A DNA stretch of 64,000 nucleotides from Heligmosomoides polygyrus polygyrus (Eukaryota > Nematoda > Chromadorea > Rhabditida > Heligmosomidae): assembly GCA_947396885.1 (NCBI GenBank), contig OX377204.1, positions 96,606,728 through 96,670,727 of the forward strand. The letters run 5' to 3'. The notes beneath the pieces were generated by a model. It made no database searches. It was not told the DNA's origin and worked only from the letters and a program-made list of their open reading frames with translations. The translations under genes and the position numbers were made by a program. Each line of letters starts with the position of its first letter. Within the stretch, counting starts at the first letter, position 1. Shown one piece after another: positions 10,415 to 20,293 of this stretch.

Positions 10415-11060
10415 TTGCTTTGTTATTGGTTTAAATAAATGAATAAATAAATAAACAAGGATTCTAGTATGTACACCTTACGTCCCTGATATGCTTACAA
10501 CATTAATTTTTTACTTAATTTTTTTGCAAACCCATGCTATTCTCAGCAATGGACCGAAATTACGTTGTAGAAGAGCATTCGAAAAATATTCTTAAATATT
10601 ATGGAGAAATAATAAATAGCAAAAGCAAACTCTCATTATAACTCCTTCTTGGTGGCTCATCAGTGAAGAAAGGGGTGTTATCACCACACATATATTTTTT
10701 ATTTTTATTATTTATTTTGACTCTAAAGTTAAAACGATAGCATTCTCCCCTAATTTTGATGTATAAAAAATAATTTTCTGACAAATTGCCTCTTGACCTA
10801 GTTCTCTCCTCCTGATTTGTAGTTGGAAGAACTGATGCAGTTCTGTCGTCCTGATTTATGACTGGAAGAACTGATACAGTTCTGCTTCTCTAAATATTAT
10901 CCAAACTTTGTCCAGAGCTAGTGCCACAAAACACTATCAGTCGTGGTCCATAAAGTTGAAGGCATGGCGCAATCTCAACCGATACTGCAACAGAACTTAT
11001 TGACTATGGGCAATGGAGCTGCTCACATGGAAACTTGCTGGCTGGCCGGCTAGCTTCATC
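10415..11060. other. AT-rich stretch, nothing assigned
   Basis: Short TAAA-rich tracts and a second copy of GGTGGCTCATCAGTGAAGA at 10651. No gene signal seen. Confidence 0.35.
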
Positions 11061-11062
11061 TG

Positions 11063-11345
11063 TCCACTGTCCCGTTGATCGTCGAGCTGCTCGAGCAGCG
11101 GCGCCACCAACGCTTGCATCAGTCCCAGTCTCGTGCCAGAGTGATCCAGTGGATCGTCTTCGTTTCGAGAGGTAGCAAAGAGCATCGAACTTTTCGTTCA
11201 GGGCTCTCACGGAAAAGCCCGACTATCACCTTTGGTACGGTGTGCTGGTGTTTTTGGCGTCCCACAGAATCCAGTCGGTTACAGCTCTCGTCCTGCAGAT
11301 CACATTACGTGGCTGGCCCACCTAATTTTCGACGACCTGGTTTAA
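11063..11345 (-). mobile_element. Old RTE LINE fragment (3' end of the ORF)
   Basis: Matches, with many differences, the 3' coding end of the RTE copies at 41 and 46 kb: the minus-strand order is TCGTCGAAAATTAGGTGGGC, then the VTDWI-like and HWITL-like segments, then CTCGACGATCAACGGG. It is 5'-truncated and has frameshifts. Confidence 0.7.
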
Positions 11346-11447
11346 GCGATAGCGTCTTTGGTGTTCTAGTGTCGACGAAGTCTGGGACTCGTGACACTGT
11401 CAGGACGAAAACCGCCACTCTCGACGTTAGCAGCATCAAAATTCTTG

Positions 11448-11612
11448 AGACAGGCGGGACTCGAACCAGCACTCTCTGCGTTCCGGGCAGCAATGCCCAC
11501 ACCTACGCCAGATATCGCGGATGTGACGTGAGCTCAAACAACGCCGGTGGTGTAAGGTGTAAGGTCGCTCCCCAGAAAGCAGAAGGTGCGGGTTCGAGTC
11601 CCGCCTGGAGCA
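11448..11612. repeat. Pair of tRNA-like repeats in inverted orientation
   Basis: A minus-strand unit (about 11448-11520, with GGCGGGACTCGAACC) faces a plus-strand unit (about 11540-11612, with GGTTCGAGTCCCGCCTGG). Both resemble the tRNA-like repeats at 34.2 and 44.9 kb. The anticodon arms are not canonical, so these are repeat heads, not tRNA genes. Confidence 0.6.
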
Positions 11613-11684
11613 GGAGTTTTGATCGCAGCAAAACAGCCCGTAATAATACATATCTTCTCTACCAGACACTCCAAAGGCGACCTT

Positions 11685-11800
11685 ATGAACAAAGAATAAC
11701 CCCTTTTTATGGGTTGCGCCATGCATTCGATTCCCACGGAGTGATGTGGGCACAATTTCATTGCCTATACATCGACATTCAGTAGGCAGCTGATGAGCAA
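11685..11800 (-). repeat. SINE-A 3' fragment
   Basis: Reverse orientation: GGGTTGCGCCATGCATTCGA followed by the CCACGGAGTGATGTGG region, equivalent to the SINE-A 3' end. Confidence 0.5.
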
Positions 11801-11849
11801 GTCAATGTTCTACTATTTCCAGACAATTCTAATACTCTATGAACACCCT

Positions 11850-12122
11850 GAGGGCGTGTAAAGCAGTTGAAGGAGGTGCCGACTGTCGCGTGCACTCCGC
11901 TTTCAGATTCTTGGTTCGGGTCGCGCCCAGGTCAAAAAAGCCTTCCATCCCTCCGGTGTCGGTGAATTGGTACCAGCTTGTCTGGGAAGGATAAAGCGCT
12001 GGTTTGTTCACTGGCTGGCCACCGCAAGTCATTGTATGACCAAATACGCATTCAAATTGCCTCCATGATATCCCGTAGAAGTGAAATCCGTGGCACTTCC
12101 CTGAAAGTGGGTGACTAACGCC
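11850..12122 (+). mobile_element. SINE-A copy
   Basis: Head with A-box-like GTAAAGCAGTTGAAGGAGG and B-box-like GGTTCGGGTCGC, body CCTTCCATCCCTCCGG, then GGTACCAGCTTGTCTGGGAA and the 3' segment through GGTGACTAACGCC. It runs directly into a perfect palindrome. Confidence 0.8.
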
Positions 12123-12181
12123 AATCGTCATCATTTCTTTTTAAGGGGTCGCGTACCCCTTAAAAAGAAATGATGACGATT
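12123..12181. repeat. Perfect 59-bp palindrome at the SINE 3' end
   Basis: Two exact 27-bp arms (AATCGTCATCATTTCTTTTT... and its complement) around a 5-base spacer CGCGT. The left arm follows directly on the SINE-A 3' end. Confidence 0.9.
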
Positions 12182-12214
12182 TCTTGATGCAGTGGTGATG
12201 TGAGCTGCACTGGG

Positions 12215-12345
12215 AGGTGGAGATTAGGCGCAGGTACCAGTCATAGAGGGCGTGTACGGTCGATGTCCTCATTGGCTAGCGCGTGTTCGGTCGGTGCCCT
12301 GATTGGTTATTACTGGCTGGCGCACTCCCAACTTCCAATGCCACC
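12215..12345. repeat. Degenerate P1-type element
   Basis: Keeps GGGAGGTGGAGATTAGGCGC at the left and CTGGCGCACTCCCAACTTCC at the right, with ATTGGCTA and ATTGGTTA between. The outer TGTCGCGAA ends are missing. Confidence 0.45.
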
Positions 12346-12587
12346 ACTTTCACAATGTGACTTAATTAAATATCGGTAAATAAATAGATAAGTGAATAAA
12401 AAGTAAATATATAAATAATAAGAACGCATAGATTCAAGTGGGTCAGAGCGTAAAGCTCTCGAAAGCACTCCAAGTCAATTCGACGTTCCGATTACATCTT
12501 GATAAGCCTAGAAGATATGGGCAAAGCCCTTCAGCCTTCATGCTGCAGTGCAGTTTCCCGCGTGAGTGGCTGCCGGCTAGCCTTCCT

Positions 12588-12724
12588 GGGATCGGATTCA
12601 TCAACAATCAAACCCGTGGTATGCGGGGTATAATGGGTAGAGATAAGGCAAGAGTCAGAGACGCAGGCTTCATCGTGGCTATCTCTACCCCTATACCCGC
12701 GGGTTAGTCGTTGATGAATCCGGT
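12588..12724. mobile_element. P3 palindromic MITE
   Basis: Ends GGATCGGATTCATCAACAAT and TCGTTGATGAATCCGGTCC with inner GGTAGAGATAAG and CTATCTCTACC arms. Confidence 0.75.
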
Positions 12725-13173
12725 CCGTGGATGTCTTCACTGATGAACGGCTGACGATTCTGACAGAGCGTCTTCAACCGAAGACACATTGTTCTTCTCT
12801 GACTTCGAAAATGAAAATAGTCTGAAACTTCAGCTTTTTCCGCTCGAAATAATTCTCCAAACATTCGAGAGTTCATTATGCATATGCCTGAAAGACTCGA
12901 CAATGTGGCATTCCCGAACGAGAGGAATATCAATAGCTGATTGATGGCGAACACACACATCAATTGGCAGCGTGTGGTGTGGCATGAATTCGTTCGTTGC
13001 ACGTCCTTGACGGAACGATGTCTAATAAAGTCGAAAAAAGCACAGTAGCGCGGAGAATACGGAACGCGAAGCGACGAGGCGCAAAGGGGTCGCCACACTT
13101 CAATTCTCTTCGTCAAAGTTCTTTAGTCTTATTAGGATTCGCAGCACTTCACTGCGGTATTACTAGGACGGTG

Positions 13174-13440
13174 GGTGCGTGGAGGCGCAGTCGGAGACGG
13201 CGACTGTCGTTCGCACCTTCAAGTCGACGCGGTTCTTGGTTCGGACTTCCACCCAGCCTTCCATCCCTATAGGATCGGTGAATTGCTGCCCCAGACTTGC
13301 GTGGGAAGGAAGAAGCGCTGTCGGCCACCGCAATCCATTGCGTAGGCGAAATATGCTTTCAAACTATGTCAACGACATTCCGTAGAAGCGGAATGGTTTA
13401 ATTACCCAAGTTTGAAGTACTTTTTAAGAATGTGTGGCGC
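13174..13440 (+). mobile_element. SINE-A copy interrupted by an SL1 insertion
   Basis: Head GGAGGCGCAGTCGGAGACGG and GGTTCTTGGTTCGGA, body CCTTCCATCCC, 3' part AACGACATTCCGTAGAAGCG. After GAATG (13391-13395) about 32 bp of foreign sequence intervene, and the SINE resumes with GAATGTGTGGCGCA at 13428. Confidence 0.75.
13395..13427 (+). other. SL1 spliced-leader relic inserted in a SINE
   Basis: Starts GGTTTAATTACCCAAGTTTG and matches 21 of the 22 nucleotides of nematode SL1, then AGTACTTTTTAA. GAATG is present on both sides, as a short target-site duplication would be. The SL RNA intron start (GTAAAC-type) is absent, so this is the leader exon, not an SL RNA gene. Confidence 0.85.
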
Positions 13441-13504
13441 AAAGGTAGTTACTACAGCCGAGAAAAATAAAGAAATAAAATTATTTTCTTAAATCCTAAT
13501 CGAA

Positions 13505-13676
13505 GAATTGGTACCCGACTAGTCTGGGAAAGATAAAGCGCTGAATCTATCCATCGGCTGGCCACCACAAGTCCATATATACAGCATTCAAATTGCCTCT
13601 ACGACATCCCGTAAAAGTAGAATGCGTGGCGCATCCGAAAAGGGACTGATTAACGAAGTCCTTTATCCTTTATTAG
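13505..13676 (+). mobile_element. SINE-A copy, 5'-truncated
   Basis: Begins inside the body at GAATTGGTACCCGACTAGTC and runs to GTAGAATGCGTGGCGCATCC and TCCTTTATCCTTTATTA. Confidence 0.75.
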
Positions 13677-13734
13677 GTAGTACAGAGCGTTTTCACCGTT
13701 TTCCTAGTAACTTTAAATGATCATAGTTCCGTTG

Positions 13735-14002
13735 TCAACCATACATTTTTACATTTTATTTTTTGTTTATTTACTTTACAAAATTCCATATCCTTTCTTC
13801 GCATTCATTTTATTCTTTATTTATTATTTACTAATCTTTAAATAAATAAATAATTAAATAAATGCATAAATAAATAAGTAAATAAATAAATAAATAATCT
13901 TTGATTTTTATACAATACATTTTTACGTTTTCTTGTATAAAGCGAGGATTTTTCACTTATTTTCCGACATTCCAGATCTTCTATTCGTATTTATTTTATC
14001 GC

Positions 14003-14033
<31 letters not shown>

Positions 14034-14180
14034 TTTGCTAATTGTCTCTTCAATTTTCATACAATAAATTTTTACGCTCTCTTATATAAGTGAGTATTTT
14101 ACTTATTTCACGACATTTCAGCTGCTCTCTTCGTATTTTTATTAATTATTTACTTATTTGTTTATTTATTTGCAAGTGTT
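13735..14180. repeat. TTTA-linked tandem repeat array, part 1
   Basis: Three or so units of roughly 130-160 bp: a core (ACAATACATTTTTACG, then CTTATATAA-type, then TTCGACATTCCAGATCTTCT-type) joined by TTTA/TAAA runs. The same core recurs at 15.14-15.44 and 36.65-36.99 kb. Confidence 0.65.
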
Positions 14181-14269
14181 CCGTCACGCCTATCGGCGTG
14201 CCTCGCACTTGCGCGCTCCGCGCGATGTTGCAGTGTCATCCTCATAAGTATCGTCCATGATCACTTAAT

Positions 14270-14490
14270 TCCCACCCTGATCGGTTAAATCTGAGAGAAA
14301 ATTGATAATATTGATCGATATTGATTGTGTTCCCCCGCTGTAGAGGCCTTCCGTCGACAATCATTACAACTGAGAGATAGTCGATAATATCGATCGATGC
14401 TGATTGTCTTCCCATCTGCTGTGAAGGCCTTATGCCGATGATATCGATCGATGTTGATTACTTTCCCCTGCTATGAATGCCTTCCGTCGA
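14270..14490. repeat. Imperfect tandem repeat with ATCGATCGAT-type cores
   Basis: About three units of 75-90 bp, each with GATAATATCGATCGAT-like, TGATTGTGTTCCCC-like and GGCCTTCCGTCGA-like blocks. Confidence 0.55.
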
Positions 14491-14499
14491 ATCATCTGA

Positions 14500-15030
14500 A
14501 TCCTCAGGAACGTTGGACGACGTCTTTTGCACGTCCTCTAAACTCCCAGGCACGTTGGATGAAGTGTTCGGCGGTCTTCTGAATCTCTAAGCACGTTGAA
14601 GACGTCTGGGTATTTTCCGCTATTTTCGCGCCCCGTAATTTCCGCCCTATCTATATTTTCCTTCCTATTTTCTTTTAGCGAATTATTATACAGTATAACC
14701 TCAGCTTTTCGGAACACTTGAGTGACGTACACAAAAAATCGATCATTTAATCAATACCGATTGATGACGATCGTGATTCCAGAAACGAACTCCAGATTCG
14801 AGTTCAGCGACTTCGACTTTGCCAGGCCTTCTGAATCCCCATGCACATATAAGTCATGTCTTCGCTTCTGATTTCCCAGCCACATTGGACGACATCCTCA
14901 GTACGTCTTCTGAATCCTTAGGCACCTTTCACGACGTCTGCGGCACGTCTTCTGAATCCCCAGGCGCGTTGGACGACATGTTCGCAACGTCTTCCGTGTC
15001 CACAGGCACGCAGAACGCGTCTGGATATTT
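14500..15030. repeat. 42-bp minisatellite in two blocks
   Basis: Units of 42 bp with consensus TCTGAATCCCCAGGCACGTT then GGACGACGTCTTC..CACGTC, about three at 14500-14610 and five at 14825-15025. Because 42 is a multiple of 3, one + frame at 14819-15133 stays open and reads as 14-residue repeats (TSSESPGALDDMFA-like). Whether it is translated cannot be told. Confidence 0.7.
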
Positions 15031-15139
15031 TCGCTATTTTATGACTAATTTCCCCCCTATTTTATGGCTAATTTCTTCTGCAGGGCCGATCGATAATATG
15101 ATTCAGCGCTTAGCGCGTTATTATATAGTATGATTATTT

Positions 15140-15440
15140 ATCTTTTTTTTACACAATACATTTTCTACGCTCATTTGTATACTGTAAGGGTTTTTATTTG
15201 CTTTACAACATATCGGCTCTTCTCTTCGTGTTTATTTAATATTTAATTAATTATTTATTACTTAGCTTTCATTTTTCATTTTTCATGTAAACATTTTTGC
15301 ATTCCCTTTTACACTGTAGGATTTTTTAAATTATTTTACAGGATTCTAGGTCCTCTCTCCGCATTTATTTACCATTTATGTATTTAAATTTTATTTTTCT
15401 ATGCAATATATATTCACATCCTCCTATTCACGGTGAGATG
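15140..15440. repeat. TTTA-linked tandem repeat array, part 2
   Basis: At least two further units with ACACAATACATTTTCTACGC, TTTACAACATATCGGCTCTT and TTTACAGGATTCTAGGTCCT, continuing the array of 13.7-14.2 kb. Confidence 0.6.
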
Positions 15441-15707
15441 CCCCCACTAAACTTACTAAACTTATTTTTGTTATTTAACTTATTTTTAAGAATAAACCAT
15501 TTCTAAAGAACGTTTGTTTCGTAAATCTTTTGCACACTTTCTATTTGACTGATGCTACTTTGCTCTAATGAAGACCATTCAGGTTTACAGTACTCCAGAA
15601 GAGGCCTTACATAAATGGAAAAAGTTCGAATATTTCGAATTTGAAATGCTCGTAATATACACTAGTACGGGTTGTTTAGCTAAGCCAAGACTGTCGAAAA
15701 TATTTAT

Positions 15708-15746
15708 TGCGACTGACGTTTCGGCGTTGTCGCCTTCTTCGGAGCC
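15708..15746 (-). ncRNA. Hammerhead-ribozyme-like core next to SL1
   Basis: Minus strand: CCGAAGA (one change from CUGANGA), stem II GGCG/CGCC with ACAA loop, GAAAC, GTCA, GTC. The GTC triplet stands where the cleavage site of a minimal hammerhead would be. AATAAA follows. Stem I pairing is poor. Confidence 0.4.
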
Positions 15747-15752
15747 TCAAAC

Positions 15753-15774
15753 CTCAAACTTGGGTAATTAAACC
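15753..15774 (-). other. Exact SL1 spliced-leader sequence
   Basis: All 22 nucleotides of nematode SL1 on the minus strand (begins GGTTTAATTACCCAAG). Directly downstream the last seven bases, GTTTGAG, are repeated, and the hammerhead-like core follows. There is no SL RNA intron after it. Confidence 0.9.
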
Positions 15775-16213
15775 TGACGCGTAATATACAGTTCGGCTTG
15801 CATGGGCTGCAGCGACAGTTTTTTTCCATATGCTCATCAAAAGTCAGCTGGTCGAAGTTAACAACTCCTAAGTAACGATCAGATTTTGAAGGGTGCAGCT
15901 TAAAAACTAGGGCCCGTTCCCCTCTCTTGTCCAACGATGGCGATAAACGTGTCACAGAAAGTGTCACACTGAGCTAATTTTCCAGAGGATTGCATACTGA
16001 AAGTATCCCAGTTGGCTGTTGTGGGCAAAGCGTGCGGGTTTTTGCCGAACTTGCACTCCAGCCTATTTCTGGCCGTTGCTTAGGAGCTTGTTTGCACAGT
16101 GGTGGCGGAGATTGTTTTTGTTTTCTGGAAACGAAACGGCGGTCTCGAACAGCACTGCTTGACCTCCTCTACGGCTCCAGTTCACGAACAATTGTTGGGG
16201 CTTCAACCTGACC
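15775..16213. other. No recognisable gene or repeat
   Basis: Short frames on both strands only. No family motif seen. Confidence 0.35.
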
Positions 16214-16586
16214 AGGGTCGGATTCATCAAGCAGTGGGTATAGGTAGAGATACCGAAGGGAATCGTACCCCCTCCCCGCAGTAAGTAGCTGATCTCAATG
16301 GAGCGCCATTTTGTCAGTGGGGCGCGAAATCCACGCGGGTGTGCGGATATACCCACGATGTGGCGGGTAGGGTACATCAAGAATGCCTCATCGTGGGTAC
16401 GTGTCTACCTCCTAGGCCCCGTTTATACTTCGACGCCGAGCGATGCGACGCCACGTACAGTGGCCATATTGATTGAGCGACGCGATCGATCAATTCGGCC
16501 ACTTTGCATGCGTCGCTCGGCGTCGGAAGTAGAAACGGGCCCTATGCCCCGCATACCCGTGGGTATAAGGTGTGATGAATCCGGCA
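16214..16586. mobile_element. P3 element split by a nested P4
   Basis: Left end GGGTCGGATTCATCAAGCAG, right end GGTATAAGGTGTGATGAATC and CGG. A P4 copy at 16415-16541 lies within the right arm. Confidence 0.7.
16415..16541. mobile_element. P4 MITE nested in P3
   Basis: Ends GGCCCCGTTTATACTTCGAC and GTCGGAAGTAGAAACGGGCC with CTA on both sides (16412-16414 and 16542-16544). Centre: GTGGCCATATTGATTGAGCG facing CGATCAATTCGGCCAC. Confidence 0.8.
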
Positions 16587-16617
16587 CTAGGACTACTTCC
16601 AGTCCATATCCCGTAAT

Positions 16618-16790
16618 AGACGTGGCAGCACAGTCGATGGAGGCGCCGGCTATCCCATGCATTTCCAATCGATTTAGGGTTCGGGTCCTGCACAGAGAAG
16701 CCAAGCCCTCAATACCTCTGGGGTCAGTGTTGATACCAGACATATACACGACAGCCCGTAAGAGTGGAATGCATGGCGTACTCCAAACAC
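16618..16790 (+). repeat. Degenerate SINE-A copy
   Basis: GCAGCACAGTCGATGGAGGC (A box area), GGGTTCGGGTCC (B box), a shortened body with GGGGTCAGTGTTGATACCAG, and GGAATGCATGGCGTACTCC. Confidence 0.65.
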
Positions 16791-17029
16791 GGATTCAATA
16801 ACCTTTTTTTTTCTAAAAAGTTGTGACACAGCTAAAACCAAGCTGGATTTTCATCAGCGGCTCGAAAAACCTGGTGATCACGGCCTGTTTGGGATGCGCC
16901 CCGCATTCGACTCCTGCACGACATCGATGAGGCAAAATACATAAATAAAAAAACAAAAAGAAAAAACAAAAGGTATAAATAAAAACAAAAAACATAAATA
17001 AAAAATGTTAAACGATTAAAAACCTGACC

Positions 17030-17345
17030 CAATGGCTGCTATCGCACGTCAATGTATAGGCCAAATACGTAATCAAATCACCTTCTCAATGTCCTGTGGA
17101 AGTCGGGTGCGTGGCGTATCTCTAGGAGATCTACTTCGCTCTTTTCCTTTTGTTCCTCATCAAAGCATTTAGGCATGTGGTAAGCAAAATGAAGGCTGAT
17201 GACTCAATGTAGAAATTTTTCGATAACTTGCTCGGATGCGCCACGCATTCTACTTCTATGAGAAGTTATGGAGGCTATTTGAATGCATACTTGGCCTATT
17301 CGATGACTTGCATTGGCCAGCCAATGGACAAGTCAGCGCTTTATC
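17030..17345. repeat. Two SINE-A 3' fragments, opposite orientation
   Basis: Plus-strand piece at 17030-17130 (CCAAATACGTAATCAAATCA, GTGCGTGGCGTATC) and minus-strand piece at 17233-17345 (GATGCGCCACGCATTCTACT, CCAGCCAATGGACAAGTCAG). Confidence 0.6.
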
Positions 17346-18420
17346 AGGCACATGTCGTTAATGTGGCCTACATGGAAATGTCGTTACGCGGCAGCCAATC
17401 AGAGCCTTAACCGAACATGTTCACGTGGGTGGTACGCCCGTCCGAAGCAGCCGCACTGGTATGGTGCAATCACACCTCACGATGTAGGTCATATTAACGA
17501 CATGCACCATTTATCCTTCGCGAACATGTTTGGCACCAATTTTCTAGTCTTGAACGTGTGAAACAGCGTCACTGGTATGTTACTAGCCCACCTACCGGTG
17601 TAGGCCATATTAACGACATATACCCTATACCCTTCGCTGACATGTTTGGCACTAATTTTCTGCTCTCGAAGTGATGGAAGACTTGGTTGGTTGGCCTGGA
17701 CAGAAGCCCGTGTGAAACAACGTCACTGGTATGGTACGTTACCACCTCCTGATGTAGGCCACATTGACGACAAGTACCTTTCACCCTTCGCGAACCTGTT
17801 TGGCGCCAATTTCCCACTCTCGAAGTGATGGAAGACGTGGTTGGTTCGCCTGAGCAGAAGCCCGTGTGAAACAGCTCAAAAGTACATTCCAACCTCGCGA
17901 TGTAGGCCATATTAGCGACATGTACGCTTTACCCTTTAAGATATCTCTAACACTAATTGACCGGTCCCAGAGCGAAGTAAGACATGACTGTTTGACATAA
18001 GCAGAAGCTCGTGTGAAAAGCATCACTGGAATGGTACATTCCCACCACCCTGTAGGCCATATTAACGACAAGTACCTTTCATCCTTCGCGAACATGTTTG
18101 GCACCAATTTTCTGGTTCAGAAGTGAAGGAAGACGTGGTTGGTTGGTTGGTCTGGGCAGAAGCTCGTGTGAAACAGCGCCACTGGAGTGCTACTATCCCA
18201 CCTCCCGGTGTAGGCCATATTAACGACATGTACGCTTTATCCTTTCCAGACAGCTCTAGCACTAGTTGACCGGTCCCAGAGCAAACTAGGGCATGATTGT
18301 TTGACCTGAGCGGAAGCCCGTGTGAAACAGCGTCACTGGAATGCTACATTCCCACCTCCCTGTAGGCCATATTAACGACATGCACCCTACATCCTTCGCG
18401 AACACTCACAGCGATGGAGG
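17345..18420. repeat. Tandem satellite of about 152 bp, seven units
   Basis: The landmark GTAGGYCA-TATTAACGACA occurs at about 17484, 17600, 17754, 17902, 18052, 18210 and 18362; apart from the first gap the spacing is 148-158 bp. Each complete unit joins a P2 terminus (TAGGCCATATTAACGACA) to GATGGAAGAC-TTGGTTGG-type sequence, which equals a minus-strand SINE-A body fragment. Confidence 0.8.
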
Positions 18421-19010
18421 ACTTGATTAGTTGGCCTGCGCTGGATCCGAACCTACCAATGCCATCTGAATACAAATGATAGCCGGCGCTTCCTTCGACG
18501 GTGCTCTCAAATCTCCCCTATTCCTCTACCGGCCGTCCAAGCCAGTGGGAGGCGTTTTTTGTCGATTAGCTGGTGCGTTACGACATTTCCATGTAGGCCA
18601 CATTAACGACATGTTCCTGATAAAGCACTGACTTGTCCATCGGCTGGCGACCGCAAGAAATGCCGTCGTGAAAAAATCAACAAAAATGCCCTTTAAAAGG
18701 CTCACAGTAGTTCCGTCGTAAGCACAGCTCCCAGCTAGCGTTCGCCTGCTCCCATTCAAGGAAGGGCGCTCTTTGGACTTGCCATTAAAACGGCCAGCAA
18801 TTTCGCGATCTGTCCACGCCTGCGGGCTGGCAATTAAGTGGCGGGCTGAGATGTTAATAGAGTGGGCTCGGCGAGGAGAAAATTGCATTCATTAGGCGAA
18901 CAGCCATAGTACAGAGGTTGGCTCGACGAGAGATGGACCTTCGTCTCGTTAACGAGGAAGCGGACAGCGTAAAAGCATAATTAAAAGGGCAATTTCGGTG
19001 TTACTCCATG
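18420..19010. other. Mixed fragments
   Basis: A P2-like end (TTCCATGTAGGCCACATTAA at about 18587) and a SINE-A body fragment (AAAGCACTGACTTGTCCATC at about 18620). Otherwise nothing assigned; a 120-codon frame at 18526-18888 has no recognisable domain. Confidence 0.4.
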
Positions 19011-19140
19011 GAATACGCCATACATTCCACTTTTACTGGAAGTCCCAGAGGCGATTCGAGCTCGCATTTGGCCTATCCTATAGTTTGCAGTCACTAGTCG
19101 ATGACTAAGTCACTGCTCTATCCTTCTTCACCGCCTTCTG
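19010..19140 (-). repeat. SINE-A 3' fragment
   Basis: AATACGCCATACATTCCACT, then CCCAGAGGCGATTCGAGC and AAGTCACTGCTCTATCCTTC in reverse orientation. Confidence 0.55.
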
Positions 19141-19154
19141 AAGTATTGAAGGAT

Positions 19155-19250
19155 TCTTTAAGCCAGGCGAGACCCGAACCATGGATCGATTGGGGAGCGC
19201 GCGAAGGTCAGCGCCCTTACCATCTGAGCTACTGTACTGTCGTTGGTTAG
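19155..19250 (-). repeat. tRNA-like sequence, not a functional tRNA
   Basis: Minus strand: GTAGCTCAGATGGTAAGGGC (D-arm-like) and ATGGTTCGGGTCTCGCCTGG (T-arm-like), but no sound anticodon stem between them. Probably the head of another SINE family. Confidence 0.5.
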
Positions 19251-19437
19251 TGTAAATATACATTACTACTACACCAACTTGACAGTTAGTTGGGATCCAA
19301 AAACTGGAAATCCAACCTGCATGGGTTATACGTAGATAGATACGCCCAGGGCGAATTCCCGAATAGTGGTATTGATCCATGTAGCGAAGGTATATGCATC
19401 ATGGGAAGAATGAGAACGCGCCAAGCTACATAGTTTA

Positions 19438-19620
19438 GTTCTGCTTTCGAATTTTTCTCGAATATTTGAATGGTTTCGAATGTTTAAATATTCGAATAAT
19501 CGAATTCGAATATATTCGAAAAAAATCGGGGTTTTTGAATATTTGAAATCGAACACATTCGGAAAGAAGCGCGAAAATTTGAGTATTCGAATTCGAATGC
19601 ATTCGAAAAATGCGATTTTG
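19438..19620. repeat. TTCGAA-rich repeat
   Basis: TTCGAATATTTGAATGG, TTCGAATTCGAATATATTCG and similar. Same family as 9.2-9.8 kb. Confidence 0.65.
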
Positions 19621-19621
19621 C

Positions 19622-19735
19622 GACGCACCGGCCAATCATTGTACTGACCGCCTCTGAATGACACGCTCATTTGCTCCCCGATTGGCTGGCGCGTTCCCAT
19701 CCCCGATGCTGCTCACATTCGCGACATGGACCGAA
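19622..19735. repeat. P1 element, right half
   Basis: CGGCCAATCATT, then CCGATTGGCTGGCGCGTTCC and GCTCACATTCGCGACATGG. The left outer end is missing, abutting the TTCGAA repeat. Confidence 0.6.
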
Positions 19736-19839
19736 GTAATTTTTTGTGTCTTTTCTGGCTCCCATTCTATAGAGGTAAATTTTGCCAGGTGTGGACTGTC
19801 TTTCCTCGTAAGGGCAAAAGATTTCGTTACTAGACCCTG

Positions 19840-20200
19840 CGTGGGATGTGCCACGCATCCTACTCCTACGGTATACCTTCGGACAATTTGAACACCGATT
19901 TCGCCAATGTAATCCTAGTCAGGAGGGGCACGTGACCCTGAATTTGTTCAAGAGCTCCAGTTGCTACTTCGTGATACGGCGGTTGGGCACGTGTTGGCGC
20001 AGTCGGAAGAAGCGCCTGTTATCGCATCAGGAGTCAGCCGACGGACAAGGCAGTGTTCTGTCCTTTGCTGACAAGTCTGGTGCGAATTTACGGGGATGAA
20101 AGTCTTCGTTGGCTTGGACAGAACCCGAACCAATGAGCTTGATTCGTGATTCAAACGACAGTTGGCGCCTCCTCCGACTGAGCTACAAACCCCATAAAAC
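19840..20200. repeat. Scrambled SINE-A pieces
   Basis: Minus 3' end at 19845-19900 (GGGATGTGCCACGCATCCTA), plus head at 19990-20010 (GTTGGCGCAGTCGGAAGAAG), plus a minus head at 20160-20190 (GGCGCCTCCTCCGACTGAGC). A GGATC-type end (AATCCTAGTCAGGAGGGGCA) sits at 19911. Confidence 0.5.
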
Positions 20201-20293
20201 CAGCCAGTAGTGAGTAAGGTATTTCCAGAGTGAGGAACATACGCTGAGTGGCAGGTAGCTTGTAGGCACCCAGCTGAGTTTGACGAAAAAGTA

